Numbered from the stretch's first letter, positions 1-6,157 are shown. The stretch is 6,338 nucleotides of DNA from Oxalobacter sp. (GCA_012512465.1 JAAZED010000051.1:1-6338), one strand, 5' to 3'. Notes: generated from the letters alone by a model not told the origin. Numbers and translations: made by a program.

Positions 1-211
1 ATCAGCCCTGGAAATCGGTGTACTGGAAATGACCGGTATCGGTTACCGGCAGATGGATCGTGTCATTGAAAAACTCAAGGAAGTGACCTCAGATGATGTC
101 CAGTCTGTCGCTTCCCGGTATTTTGGTGATGATACGCTCACCGTGGGAACCCTGGTTCCTTTGCCACTGGACCATAATAAAAAGCCGCCTCAGATGCCTC
201 TCAGACATTGA
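1..211 (+). CDS. M16 family peptidase-like protein, C-terminal end (partial)
   Basis: Only the last 69 or so residues are present; the gene starts left of the window and the reading frame enters at position 2. The visible protein runs from SALEIGVLEMTGIGYRQMD to a TGA stop at 209-211. The text ALEIGVLEMTGIGYRQMDR, followed by a helix, a VTSDDVQ...ASRYF segment and a closing beta strand TLTVGTLVPLPLD, is the usual C-terminal end of M16 zinc peptidases of the pitrilysin/processing-peptidase type. The N-terminal HxxEH zinc motif would lie outside the window, so catalytic competence cannot be judged here. The next gene is a second M16 protein that lacks zinc ligands. By analogy with bacterial M16B heterodimers, this upstream gene is probably the catalytic partner and the pair would act in the periplasm. 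The tail after the last strand (HNKKPPQMPLRH) is short and polar. Confidence 0.85.
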   Translation, partial: SALEIGVLEMTGIGYRQMDRVIEKLKEVTSDDVQSVASRYFGDDTLTVGTLVPLPLDHNKKPPQMPLRH

Positions 212-243
212 TGCCAACTAACAGACAGGGATTGGTTCAGCTT

Positions 244-1611
244 ATGAAACTGTTTTCTTACCACGATATATTCACTTCATGGTTTACCCGCCTGCTGGGG
301 CTGACGATGCTTTTGCTGGTGCAGATACCGCTTCATGCGGCAATCACCATTGAATCCTGGCAGACAAAAAACGGCGCAAAGGTGTTTTTCGTTGAGACGC
401 ATGCCATTCCGGTTCTGGATATCAGCGTGGATTTTGATGCCGGCTCACGAAGGGATCCCGATGGAAAGGCAGGCCTTGCTGCGCTGACCAATCTGATGCT
501 GGCGCGGGGTATCGTGGCTTCAGCAGCGCCGTTCAAAGAACCGGCGCTGACGGAAGCACGGATTTCAGACACGTTTGCCGATACCGGTGCCGAGCGTTCC
601 GGCAGTGCCGGCATGGACAGATCAAGTGTCATCCTGAGGACATTGTCTTCAGAAAAAGAGTCAGACCAGGCGATCCGTGTACTGGCACGGCTCCTTGCTC
701 AACCGGCTTTTCCTGCCGATATGCTGCAGCGGGACAGGACACGGGCTGTTTCCGCCATTCGTGAGGCACTGACACAGCCGGACGCCATTGCTTCCCGTGC
801 CTTCATGAAAGCGCTGTATGGCTCACATCCCTATGCTTTCAGCCCGACGCCCGAGTCGCTTTCCACCATTACCCGCAAGGATTTGCAGGAATTTCACCGG
901 CGGTATTATGTGGCCGAGACAGCAACGATTACTATCGTGGGAGATGCTTCCCGTTCCCGTGCCGAAGCCATCGCAGAAGAGCTCAGTGTACGGCTGAACC
1001 GCCAGCCTGCGGGACAAAAAACCGCCCCGTTGCCGGATGTGGCGGTGAAAGCGGGGGGCGAACAATTTATTGAACACCCGGCAACCCAGTCGCATATCCT
1101 GGTTGGCATGCCAGCCTTAACGCGCGGTGATCCGGATTTCTTTGCACTGACAGTCGGCAATTACATCCTGGGCGGAGGGGGTTTTGTTTCCCGTCTGATG
1201 AAGGAGGTCCGGGAAAAAAGAGGACTTTCCTACAGTGTCTTCAGCCAGTTTGAGTCGCGCATGCAAAAGGGGCCGTTTATGATCAGCCTGCAGACAAAAA
1301 AAGAACAGACAAAAGGAGCGATCCGGGTGGTCAGGGAGACATTTGATACCTTCATGCAGAACGGGCCGACCGAAGAGGAACTGAAAGCGGCAAAAGACAA
1401 TCTGGTTGAGGGTTTTCCGCTTCGCATGGACAACAATGTGAAGATACTCGCTCTGGTCTCGATGATCGGATACTATGGTTTGCCGCTGGATTATCTGAAC
1501 AACTGGACGGATCGCATCAATGCTGTCACGGTGGCTGATGTACGCGAAGCCTTTGCCCGCAAACTCTCTGCCGATCGTCTGTCAACAGTGATTGTTGGCG
1601 AATCGAAATAA
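244..1611 (+). CDS. M16 family peptidase-like subunit, exported, zinc site degenerate
   Basis: 455 residues from the ATG at 244. Residues 1-32 look like a signal peptide: a basic/polar start, hydrophobic core LLGLTMLLLVQIPL, and a probable cut after LHA (A32). The mature part has the two-lobe M16 layout. The N-lobe aligns with the canonical GLAHFLEHM zinc motif as GLAALTNLM (residues 77-85), so H80, E83 and H84 of the HxxEH motif are replaced by A, N and L: this chain should not bind zinc. The C-lobe keeps the glycine loop LGGGGF (309-314) and the substrate-binding stretch REKRGLSY (323-330), as in the non-catalytic partner of M16B heterodimers. It lies 32 bp after the stop of another M16 gene, its likely catalytic partner. 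The start is uncertain: ATG 211 overlaps the previous stop as TGATG and could be translationally coupled, but would give a 43-residue signal region; AGGG at 227-230 lies 13 bp before 244. Substrate unknown. Confidence 0.9.
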   Translation: MKLFSYHDIFTSWFTRLLGLTMLLLVQIPLHAAITIESWQTKNGAKVFFVETHAIPVLDISVDFDAGSRRDPDGKAGLAALTNLMLARGIVASAAPFKEPALTEARISDTFADTGAERSGSAGMDRSSVILRTLSSEKESDQAIRVLARLLAQPAFPADMLQRDRTRAVSAIREALTQPDAIASRAFMKALYGSHPYAFSPTPESLSTITRKDLQEFHRRYYVAETATITIVGDASRSRAEAIAEELSVRLNRQPAGQKTAPLPDVAVKAGGEQFIEHPATQSHILVGMPALTRGDPDFFALTVGNYILGGGGFVSRLMKEVREKRGLSYSVFSQFESRMQKGPFMISLQTKKEQTKGAIRVVRETFDTFMQNGPTEEELKAAKDNLVEGFPLRMDNNVKILALVSMIGYYGLPLDYLNNWTDRINAVTVADVREAFARKLSADRLSTVIVGESK

Positions 1612-1645
1612 TCCGTGCTTCATCAGCCCAACAGAAAAGAGTGAC

Positions 1646-2293
1646 ATGCGACGTCGACAATCATCTGCCAGCCAGAAAAACAAACTCAGCTACCAGGTCA
1701 GGATCATTGGTGGACAGTGGAAGCGTTCGCTTTTACCCGTCAGTGTGGCACCCGACCTGCGACCGACGCCCAGCCGTGTCAGGGAAACGCTGTTTAACTG
1801 GTTGTATACGCTTTTTGGCGGCCGCTGGGAAGCCATGGATTGTCTTGATCTCTTTGCCGGTACCGGCGCTTTCGGTTTTGAGGCGGCAAGCCGCGGCACA
1901 AGACAGGTAACGATGGTGGAGTCACACCGTGCGGCTTTTGCACAGTTGCAGGCGACCAGTGACAAACTGAATGCCGGGGCTCTGGTTACGCTTGTGCAGG
2001 GTGATGCCCTCCAGGTAGCGCAGCGTCTTGTTGCACAAAAAAAACAGTTTGATGTTGTTTTTCTTGATCCTCCTTTTCAGGCCAATATCCTGCCTGAAAT
2101 CCTGCCGTTGTGTGCGGATTTGCTCAAGGAAGAGGGGGTTGTGTATGTTGAATCATCCACCTTTCTGAGCGAAGAAACTGTTGAAAACTTGAGCAAAAAT
2201 GGCAGGCAATGGCATATAATTCGACAGGACAGGGCAGGACATGTCTGTTATCACCTATTGCAATTGCTGTATGAAGACCATCTTCAGGCATAA
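1646..2293 (+). CDS. rsmD: 16S rRNA (guanine(966)-N(2))-methyltransferase RsmD
   Basis: 215 residues. RsmD uses S-adenosylmethionine to methylate N2 of G966 of 16S rRNA during small-subunit assembly in the cytoplasm. The sequence shows the family's N-terminal block RIIGGQWKR (19-27) and LRPTPSRVRETLFNWL (38-53), the SAM-binding motif I LDLFAGTGAFGFEAASRG (67-84), an acidic motif II end (TMVES), a GDA motif, and the catalytic tetrad DPPF at 141-144 with preceding hydrophobic strand FDVVFL. Length fits the family (about 190-215). I chose ATG 1646, which has a purine-rich AAAAGAG just upstream; an in-frame TTG at 1592 would overlap the M16 gene and add 18 residues unlike the family. The gene follows the M16 gene by 34 bp and precedes coaD by 37 bp; rsmD-coaD is a common bacterial pair. 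A run of eight A at 2037-2044 lies in the frame but the frame is intact. Confidence 0.95.
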   Translation: MRRRQSSASQKNKLSYQVRIIGGQWKRSLLPVSVAPDLRPTPSRVRETLFNWLYTLFGGRWEAMDCLDLFAGTGAFGFEAASRGTRQVTMVESHRAAFAQLQATSDKLNAGALVTLVQGDALQVAQRLVAQKKQFDVVFLDPPFQANILPEILPLCADLLKEEGVVYVESSTFLSEETVENLSKNGRQWHIIRQDRAGHVCYHLLQLLYEDHLQA

Positions 2294-2330
2294 TATGAGC
2301 CTGCTGTTTTTATTGAAGGAATGAAAAAAA

Positions 2331-2819
2331 ATGACCATTGCCGTTTATCCGGGTACATTTGATCCACTTACGCGTGGTCATGAGGACATTGTCCGGCGGT
2401 CATCCGGATTATTCAAAAAACTGATTGTCGGCGTGGCAGACAGCAGGACCAAAAAACCTTTCTTTACAATGGAAGAACGACTTGAGATTGCCAATGAAGT
2501 GCTGGGTCATTATCAGAATGTCAAAGTGGTTGCCTTTACCGGCCTTCTGAAAGATCTGGTCAGGGAGCACGATGCGCGCGTCATTATCCGCGGATTGCGG
2601 GCTGTTTCTGATTTTGAGTATGAATTCCAGATGGCAGGCATGAACCGATATCTCATGCCGGAAGCCGAGACACTCTTTATGACGCCTTCGGATCAGTACC
2701 AGTTTATTTCCGGCACGATTGTCCGTGAAATCGCAGTCTTGGGCGGGGATGTCTCCAAATTTGTCTTCCCTTCTGTTGAAAACTGGCTGAAAAACAAAAT
2801 CCGTCTGATGACGGATTGA
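2331..2819 (+). CDS. coaD: Phosphopantetheine adenylyltransferase (CoaD)
   Basis: 162 residues, the usual size. CoaD joins 4'-phosphopantetheine and ATP to give dephospho-CoA and pyrophosphate, the penultimate step of coenzyme A synthesis; the family is a cytoplasmic hexamer. The nucleotidyltransferase signature is complete: [14 protein letters not shown] (7-20) with the T14-x-x-H17 motif, the [14 protein letters not shown] segment (85-98) with R87 and R90, and [10 protein letters not shown] (126-135), which corresponds to the ISSTxxR motif of the nucleotidylyl transferase fold with the second serine replaced by glycine. The AAGGA at 2316-2320 serves as ribosome binding site with 10 bases to ATG 2331, separated by an A-rich run. 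The gene lies 37 bp after rsmD and 66 bp before the ferredoxin gene and has no clear promoter of its own, so it is probably cotranscribed. Confidence 0.97.
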   Translation: MTIAVYPGTFDPLTRGHEDIVRRSSGLFKKLIVGVADSRTKKPFFTMEERLEIANEVLGHYQNVKVVAFTGLLKDLVREHDARVIIRGLRAVSDFEYEFQMAGMNRYLMPEAETLFMTPSDQYQFISGTIVREIAVLGGDVSKFVFPSVENWLKNKIRLMTD

Positions 2820-2885
2820 TCAGCGCTCCAGTTTCCCCTTTTGTCCATCAGGCAGGAGGGATATTCCCATTTATCCGGAGCAGAC

Positions 2886-3137
2886 ATGGCGCTTTTTATT
2901 ACCCGGGACTGCATTAACTGTGATGTCTGTGTGCCGGAATGCCCTAATGAAGCGATTGTTCTTGGGCCGGAAATTTATGAAATCAACCCGTCACGCTGTA
3001 CCGAATGTGTCGGCCATTATGATGAGCCGCAATGTGCCATTGTTTGTCCCGTCAACTGTATTGTCAGAACGCCGGAACTGGCTGAAACACACGACATGCT
3101 GCGTGTGAAATTTGAATCCCTCCAGCGGCGGGGCTAA
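2886..3137 (+). CDS. 2[4Fe-4S] ferredoxin, Alvin type (YfhL-like)
   Basis: 83 residues. A small cytoplasmic electron carrier with two [4Fe-4S] clusters. The cysteines are C9-x2-C12-x2-C15-x3-C19-P for one cluster and C38-x2-C41-x8-C50-x3-C54-P for the other; the eight-residue loop between C41 and C50 and the extra cysteine C58 after CPVN are the marks of the Allochromatium vinosum (Alvin) subgroup that includes E. coli YfhL. The N-terminus MALFITRDCINCDVC is typical. Start ATG 2886 has GGAG at 2877-2880 five bases upstream; an earlier in-frame TTG at 2841 would add 15 residues with no family likeness. It is the last gene of the + strand string, 66 bp after coaD. From memory, a ferredoxin after coaD is recurrent in betaproteobacteria. 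Its redox partner is not evident in the window; the gene order does not by itself imply a role in CoA synthesis. Confidence 0.95.
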   Translation: MALFITRDCINCDVCVPECPNEAIVLGPEIYEINPSRCTECVGHYDEPQCAIVCPVNCIVRTPELAETHDMLRVKFESLQRRG

Positions 3138-3147
3138 GCTCAGCCCT
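3130..3147. terminator. Candidate shared hairpin across the convergent stop codons
   Basis: GGGCT at 3131-3135 pairs with AGCCC at 3142-3146 around a six-base loop, with a possible G-U pair added at 3130/3147. The hairpin contains both the TAA of the ferredoxin gene (3135-3137) and the TGA of the diguanylate cyclase gene (3142-3140). On the + strand it is followed by a moderately T-rich stretch (TCATTCATTTCTG), not a true T-run; on the minus strand it is followed by GC-rich sequence. It could act as a weak terminator for the + strand operon, or just mark the junction. Confidence 0.3.
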
Positions 3148-4318
3148 CATTCATTTCTGAGTTGCCGGGAAAAGGATGAGCCTGGTTTGCCCAGACAACC
3201 CGGTTTCTTCCGCTCTCTTTTGCTTCATATAATGCCAGATCAGCCTGTGACAGAATAAAATAAGCCAGATCGGACAGGCTCTGGCCGGGTTCAATGCCGG
3301 TTACAGTAAAACCGCCAATGGAAATCGTGACATCACAAAATTCCTTGTCAGGCAGACTGAATGCTTTGCCGGCTGCTGCCAGGCGAATGCGTTCCGCGAT
3401 GGTTTTTGCATCGTGTGATTCCGTATTGGGCAGCACCAGGACAAATTCTTCACCGCCGAATCGGGCAGGAATATCATAGCTGCGCAACTCATTTTTGATC
3501 CGGATTGCCAGTTCTTTCAGCACTTCATCACCAGCCGGGTGTCCCAGGCGGTCATTGATCAGTTTGAATTTGTCGATATCAATAAAAAGGCATGACAGGG
3601 CGCTGTCGTGCCTGCGTGCCAATGAGAGTTCCTTGAGTAACTGTTCTTCCAGATGACGGCGATTGCCAATGGCTGTAAGCGGATCAGTCAGGCTGATCTG
3701 CTTGAGTTTTTCCTGCGTAATGACGTTGTCCAGGCAGATTGCCATGATGGAACCCTGAAGCTGGAGGAAATCCGTTGCCATGCCGGAAATGAAGCGATTG
3801 ATATCCATACTGCCAAGACAGACAAAACCGGTCAGGCGATGATGGCGTCTGAATGGGATGACAGCAACACTTCTTGGCGGTCTGGAAACCGCAGTGAAAA
3901 GCCCGCGATGTTGCTGGGGACAGTATGATCCTAAAAGCGGTTTATGCAGGCTGCTTAAAGAAGGGTGAAAGGATTCCATATTCTGCGCCAGCATAAGGAG
4001 GGGATGTTTGCTGGTGTCAATCCCAAGGAAAGAAACCAGTTCGCCGAGCTCATCCTTGGGGTCAAGGAGGATCGTGGAAATCACATCAAGCTGGGCAGTG
4101 TTTTTCATCGTCACAAAAATATGCCGAATTAGGTCGGTCAATGTATCCGCCGCGATAAGCTTCAGGCTCATTTCATGGTTACGGCTCAGTATCTGCTGAT
4201 TTTCGTGGCCAAAACGAAGCAGACGATCCATCTGGTCACGAAGTTGTGTATTTTCTTCAATCAGGTCCATGGATGACAGATGCGTCAAGGAATAGGGAAG
4301 GTTTTGGATATTCATCAT
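3140..4318 (-). CDS. Diguanylate cyclase with N-terminal DUF484/GAF-like sensor domain
   Basis: 392 residues; it makes cyclic di-GMP from two GTP. Numbering is from the ATG at 4318. Residues 17-60 look like a coiled coil (MDLIEENTQLRDQMDRLLRF). Residues about 60-190 form a GAF-like domain whose end, GSMDINRFISGMATDFL (169-185), matches the signature of DUF484 proteins. A helical linker leads to the GGDEF domain: TDPLT (211-215), FIDIDKFK with metal-binding D247, active-site GGEEF (288-292), and a closing ADLALYEAKESGRNRV (359-374). RSYD (279-282), five residues before GGEEF, is a complete RxxD inhibitory site, so product inhibition is expected. No signal peptide or membrane segment: a cytoplasmic sensor of unknown ligand. 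Two adjacent ATGs exist; GAGG at 4325-4322 is three bases from the first and six from the second (4315), so the second is equally plausible. I see no convincing promoter in 4319-4530. Confidence 0.92.
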   Translation of the reverse strand: MMNIQNLPYSLTHLSSMDLIEENTQLRDQMDRLLRFGHENQQILSRNHEMSLKLIAADTLTDLIRHIFVTMKNTAQLDVISTILLDPKDELGELVSFLGIDTSKHPLLMLAQNMESFHPSLSSLHKPLLGSYCPQQHRGLFTAVSRPPRSVAVIPFRRHHRLTGFVCLGSMDINRFISGMATDFLQLQGSIMAICLDNVITQEKLKQISLTDPLTAIGNRRHLEEQLLKELSLARRHDSALSCLFIDIDKFKLINDRLGHPAGDEVLKELAIRIKNELRSYDIPARFGGEEFVLVLPNTESHDAKTIAERIRLAAAGKAFSLPDKEFCDVTISIGGFTVTGIEPGQSLSDLAYFILSQADLALYEAKESGRNRVVWANQAHPFPGNSEMNEG

Positions 4319-4530
4319 CGGCCTCGTGATTCGTTAGATGCTTGTTTTTGTTGCTATCAAACGGGGTTTTTTCCATGTTCTCTGCGTCACATCTGGTTGA
4401 GCGGGTGCTGATTGCTGTCTTGACGCCCTAAAGCCTGTTCAAAATCGGCTTAAATTCAGTTTTTTAATATTTAATGGTTCGCTTTCAAGGGTGTTATTAA
4501 TTTATTAATCTTTTATGGTCTGCTCGGGGC
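4319..4530 (-). other. Spacer between ychF and the cyclase gene
   Basis: About 210 bp upstream of the cyclase start, AT-rich near 4440-4520. It contains an exact tandem 8-mer TTATTAAT (4494-4501 and 4502-4509). The best sigma70-like pair on the minus strand, TTGAAA and TAAAAA around 4487-4460 with 16 bp between, is poor. No small gene with a supported start is seen. A gap of this size after a terminator-like hairpin suggests the cyclase has its own, unrecognised, promoter. Confidence 0.5.
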
Positions 4531-4553
4531 AAAAAATATAAGGGTTAAACCCT
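4531..4553 (-). terminator. Candidate intrinsic terminator of ychF
   Basis: On the minus strand the ychF stop TGA (4557-4555) is followed after one base by AGGGT-TTA-ACCCT (4553-4541), a five-pair stem, then TATATTTTTT (4540-4531). The stem is short but the T-run is good. It would separate ychF from the downstream cyclase gene. Confidence 0.5.
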
Positions 4554-4554
4554 A

Positions 4555-5646
4555 TCAGACATTAAATAAAAAGTTCAGTACATCTCCATCCTGTACCACA
4601 TATTCTTTTCCTTCGGCGCGAACACGACCGGCTTCCTTGGCGCCCTGTTCTCCCTTATGGGTGACAAAATCGTCGTACGAAATGGTTTGTGCGCGAATAA
4701 ATCCTCGCTGAAAATCAGTATGGATAACGCCGGCAGCCATAGGTGCTGTATCCCCTTTTCTGATCGTCCATGCGCGAACTTCCTTGACGCCTGCCGTGAA
4801 ATAAGTCTGCAGGCCCAAAAGGCTGTATGCAGCGCGAATCAATCGGCTTAACCCGGGTTCATCCATACCCATGTCAGCCAGGAAGACCAGGCGGTCCTCG
4901 TCATCCAACTCGGCAATTTCCGCTTCAATAGCGGCGCAAATAGCCACAATAGGGGCATTTTTGGATTGCGCATATTCTGACAGTTTGTCCAAAAGCGGAT
5001 TGTTTTCAAATCCATCTTCGGAGACATTTGCCACATACATGGTGGGTTTGGCCGTAATCAGGTGCAGTGGCCTTAACAGTGCCTGGTCTTCCGCTTGCAG
5101 TTGCATGGTGCGAACCGGTTCGGCTTTGTTCAGATGTTCGGCAACGCGATCTAAAAGCTGCGTCAGCTTCAATGCTTCCTTGTCGCCGGTTTTGGCTTTT
5201 TTACCCTCGCGCAGGGAAGCGCGCTCAACGGTGCCCAGGTCGGCCAGGGCAAGTTCTGTCTGGATGACTTCAATATCGCTTAACGGATCAACCTTTCCGG
5301 CGACATGAACCACATTGTCATTCTCGAAGCAGCGGACTACCTGTACGATGGCATCCGTTTCCCGTATATGGGCAAGAAACTGGTTGCCGAGGCCTTCACC
5401 TTTGGATGCACCAGCGACCAGACCTGCAATGTCGACAAATTCCACAACAGCCGGCAATACTCTTTCCGGCTTGACGATTTCAGAGAGCGGGGCAAGGCGC
5501 GGATCGGGCACTTCAACAATGCCGACATTGGGTTCAATCGTGCAGAAGGGATAGTTTTCAGCAGGGATGGCAGCCTTGGTCAACGCATTGAAAAGGGTTG
5601 ATTTGCCAACATTGGGCAGGCCGACGATACCGCATTTGAGACTCAT
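4555..5646 (-). CDS. ychF: Redox-regulated ATPase YchF (OLA1/Obg-family P-loop protein)
   Basis: 363 residues, exactly the family's usual length. YchF is a near-universal TRAFAC-class P-loop ATPase that associates with ribosomes and, in E. coli and human OLA1, is linked to oxidative stress control and translation initiation. The G1/P-loop is GLPNVGKST (9-17), the switch II motif is DIAGL with D72 and G75, followed by [15 protein letters not shown], and the base-specificity motif is NVSE (207-210) instead of NKxD, which explains ATP rather than GTP preference in this family. A coiled-coil middle region (about 125-195) and the C-terminal TGS-like domain (about 280-363, ending [11 protein letters not shown]) are intact. 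ATG 5646 is preceded by a weak AGGT. It is not next to pth as in E. coli; here it is divergent from an rRNA promoter region and separated from the downstream cyclase gene by a terminator-like hairpin. Confidence 0.97.
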   Translation of the reverse strand: MSLKCGIVGLPNVGKSTLFNALTKAAIPAENYPFCTIEPNVGIVEVPDPRLAPLSEIVKPERVLPAVVEFVDIAGLVAGASKGEGLGNQFLAHIRETDAIVQVVRCFENDNVVHVAGKVDPLSDIEVIQTELALADLGTVERASLREGKKAKTGDKEALKLTQLLDRVAEHLNKAEPVRTMQLQAEDQALLRPLHLITAKPTMYVANVSEDGFENNPLLDKLSEYAQSKNAPIVAICAAIEAEIAELDDEDRLVFLADMGMDEPGLSRLIRAAYSLLGLQTYFTAGVKEVRAWTIRKGDTAPMAAGVIHTDFQRGFIRAQTISYDDFVTHKGEQGAKEAGRVRAEGKEYVVQDGDVLNFLFNV

Positions 5647-5683
5647 AATAAATTACCTGACTGTGATTTTACCAAACCCGGGA

Positions 5684-5712
5684 ATATTAACCGTCCCTTT
5701 GATGTGATGCAA
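5684..5712 (-). promoter_or_regulatory. Candidate sigma70 promoter of ychF
   Basis: On the minus strand TTGCAT (5712-5707) and TAATAT (5689-5684) are separated by exactly 17 bases, placing the transcription start about 30 bases before the ychF ATG. A weaker distal candidate is TTGACA (5820-5815) with TAAAGT (5798-5793), 16 bases apart. The proximal pair is the better call because of the TAATAT box and position. Confidence 0.5.
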
Positions 5713-5727
5713 ATAAATGATGCAAAT
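5705..5727. repeat. Tandem 10-mer TGATGCAAAT at the ychF promoter
   Basis: TGATGCAAAT occurs at 5705-5714 and again at 5718-5727, a 13-base period. The first copy overlaps the candidate ychF -35 box (5707-5712). It may be a regulator half-site pair or chance in AT-rich DNA. Confidence 0.5.
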
Positions 5728-5884
5728 GAAATTTTATTCAGGAAAAATTTATGAAATGCAATGTTGCGTAGGATTAATATTCTCTTCGGGCAACTTTATC
5801 AAATTGTGGTTGGGTGTCAATCTTTTAAGGTGGAAAGAAGAGGAATAGGCATAAATTGCATAAAAAAAGAGCGAGAGTGTTGCA

Positions 5885-5897
5885 TTATTGGCAATAA
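5885..5897. repeat. Perfect 6-bp inverted repeat (TTATTG-G-CAATAA)
   Basis: TTATTG at 5885-5890 and CAATAA at 5892-5897 are exact reverse complements around one central G. The short spacer makes it an operator-like dyad rather than an RNA hairpin. It lies about 135 bp upstream of the first rRNA -35 box. No known regulator site is recognised. Confidence 0.5.
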
Positions 5898-5907
5898 CTG
5901 AATGTTT

Positions 5908-5933
5908 TTCCTCCGGATTTCGCTTTGGAGGAA
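5908..5933. repeat. Inverted repeat with 7-bp perfect arms
   Basis: TTCCTCC (5908-5914) and GGAGGAA (5927-5933) are perfect reverse complements; in RNA three more pairs (two of them G-U) extend the + strand stem to ten, leaving a six-base loop TTTCGC at 5918-5923. It is not followed by a T-run on either strand, so it is not a standard terminator. Confidence 0.5.
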
Positions 5934-6030
5934 TATATCAATTATCAAAGCTAATATATCAGCAAACCTCTTTTTTGAGATCGTTTTTTGATACATATTC
6001 GATGCATATGAAAATAATTTTCAAGGGTGC

Positions 6031-6059
6031 TTGACAAGGTGCAAAATAACATTCATAAT
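6031..6059 (+). promoter_or_regulatory. rRNA operon promoter P1 (sigma70)
   Basis: TTGACA at 6031-6036 is a perfect -35 box and CATAAT at 6054-6059 a five-of-six -10 box, with exactly 17 bases between. AT-rich sequence lies directly upstream. The bases after the -10 box, CTCGCTTCTGTGCT, recur after P2. Transcription should start near 6066. The rRNA identity follows from the leader downstream. Confidence 0.85.
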
Positions 6060-6157
6060 CTCGCTTCTGTGCTTAAGAAATGTTGTTGAGTCTGATTAAA
6101 AGTTGAAAAACAGCTTGACAGTATAAATAAGTAAGTAGATAATCTCGTTTCTGTGCT
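6057..6157 (+). repeat. Direct repeat AATCTCG(C/T)TTCTGTGCT downstream of both -10 boxes
   Basis: Copies at 6057-6073 and 6141-6157 match at 16 of 17 positions and begin inside each -10 box. They cover the discriminator and early transcribed region of both promoters, where start-site choice and growth-rate control of rRNA promoters are set. The offset is 84 bp, the same as between the -35 boxes. Confidence 0.85.
6115..6143 (+). promoter_or_regulatory. rRNA operon promoter P2 (sigma70)
   Basis: TTGACA at 6115-6120 and GATAAT at 6138-6143 are again separated by exactly 17 bases: perfect -35, five-of-six -10. Upstream 6095-6113 (ATTAAAAGTTGAAAAACAG) is A-rich and UP-like. Transcription should start near 6150. 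With P1 it forms a tandem arrangement as in E. coli rrn operons. Confidence 0.85.

Larger units (their letters stand above)
5713..6030. other. AT-rich intergenic region upstream of rRNA promoters
   Basis: About 320 bp between the ychF promoter and the first rRNA promoter, noticeably more AT-rich than the genes. It holds two inverted repeats (listed separately), several A and T tracts (for example 5971-5976 and 5984-5989), and AT-rich sequence at 6006-6023 immediately before the P1 -35 box that resembles an UP element. The only short reading frame with any appeal is a 30-codon one at 5756-5848, which I do not call a gene. AT tracts of this kind upstream of rRNA promoters often bind RNA polymerase alpha subunits or nucleoid proteins; which, if any, bind here cannot be read from the sequence. 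Confidence 0.6.

Noticed and set aside
333..632. 99-codon minus-strand frame inside the second M16 gene
   Set aside because: Antisense to a well-supported gene, no recognisable family, no start signal.
1592..1645. TTG start for RsmD adding 18 residues
   Set aside because: It would overlap the preceding gene and add a non-conserved extension; ATG 1646 gives the family's length and has a purine-rich upstream stretch.
2189..2220. TATAAT at 2215-2220 within rsmD as a coaD promoter
   Set aside because: The nearest TTGAGC is 20 bases away and no -35 box exists at 17 bases; likely a chance box in coding sequence.
2321..2362. ATG at 2321 opening a 13-codon frame before coaD
   Set aside because: The AAGGA directly abuts this ATG, leaving no spacing, and the frame ends quickly inside coaD.
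2841..2885. TTG start for the ferredoxin adding 15 residues
   Set aside because: The family starts directly at MALFIT; GGAG is well spaced for ATG 2886.
4440..4470. GCCGATTTT on the minus strand as a flagellar sigma28 -10 element
   Set aside because: The partner TAAA element is at the wrong distance and the match is incomplete; no flagellar genes are nearby.
4871..5308. 145-codon open frame on the + strand opposite ychF
   Set aside because: It lies wholly antisense to an intact ychF, and its serine/arginine-rich product (many SAS, SSS, RS runs) is typical of a reverse-frame shadow.
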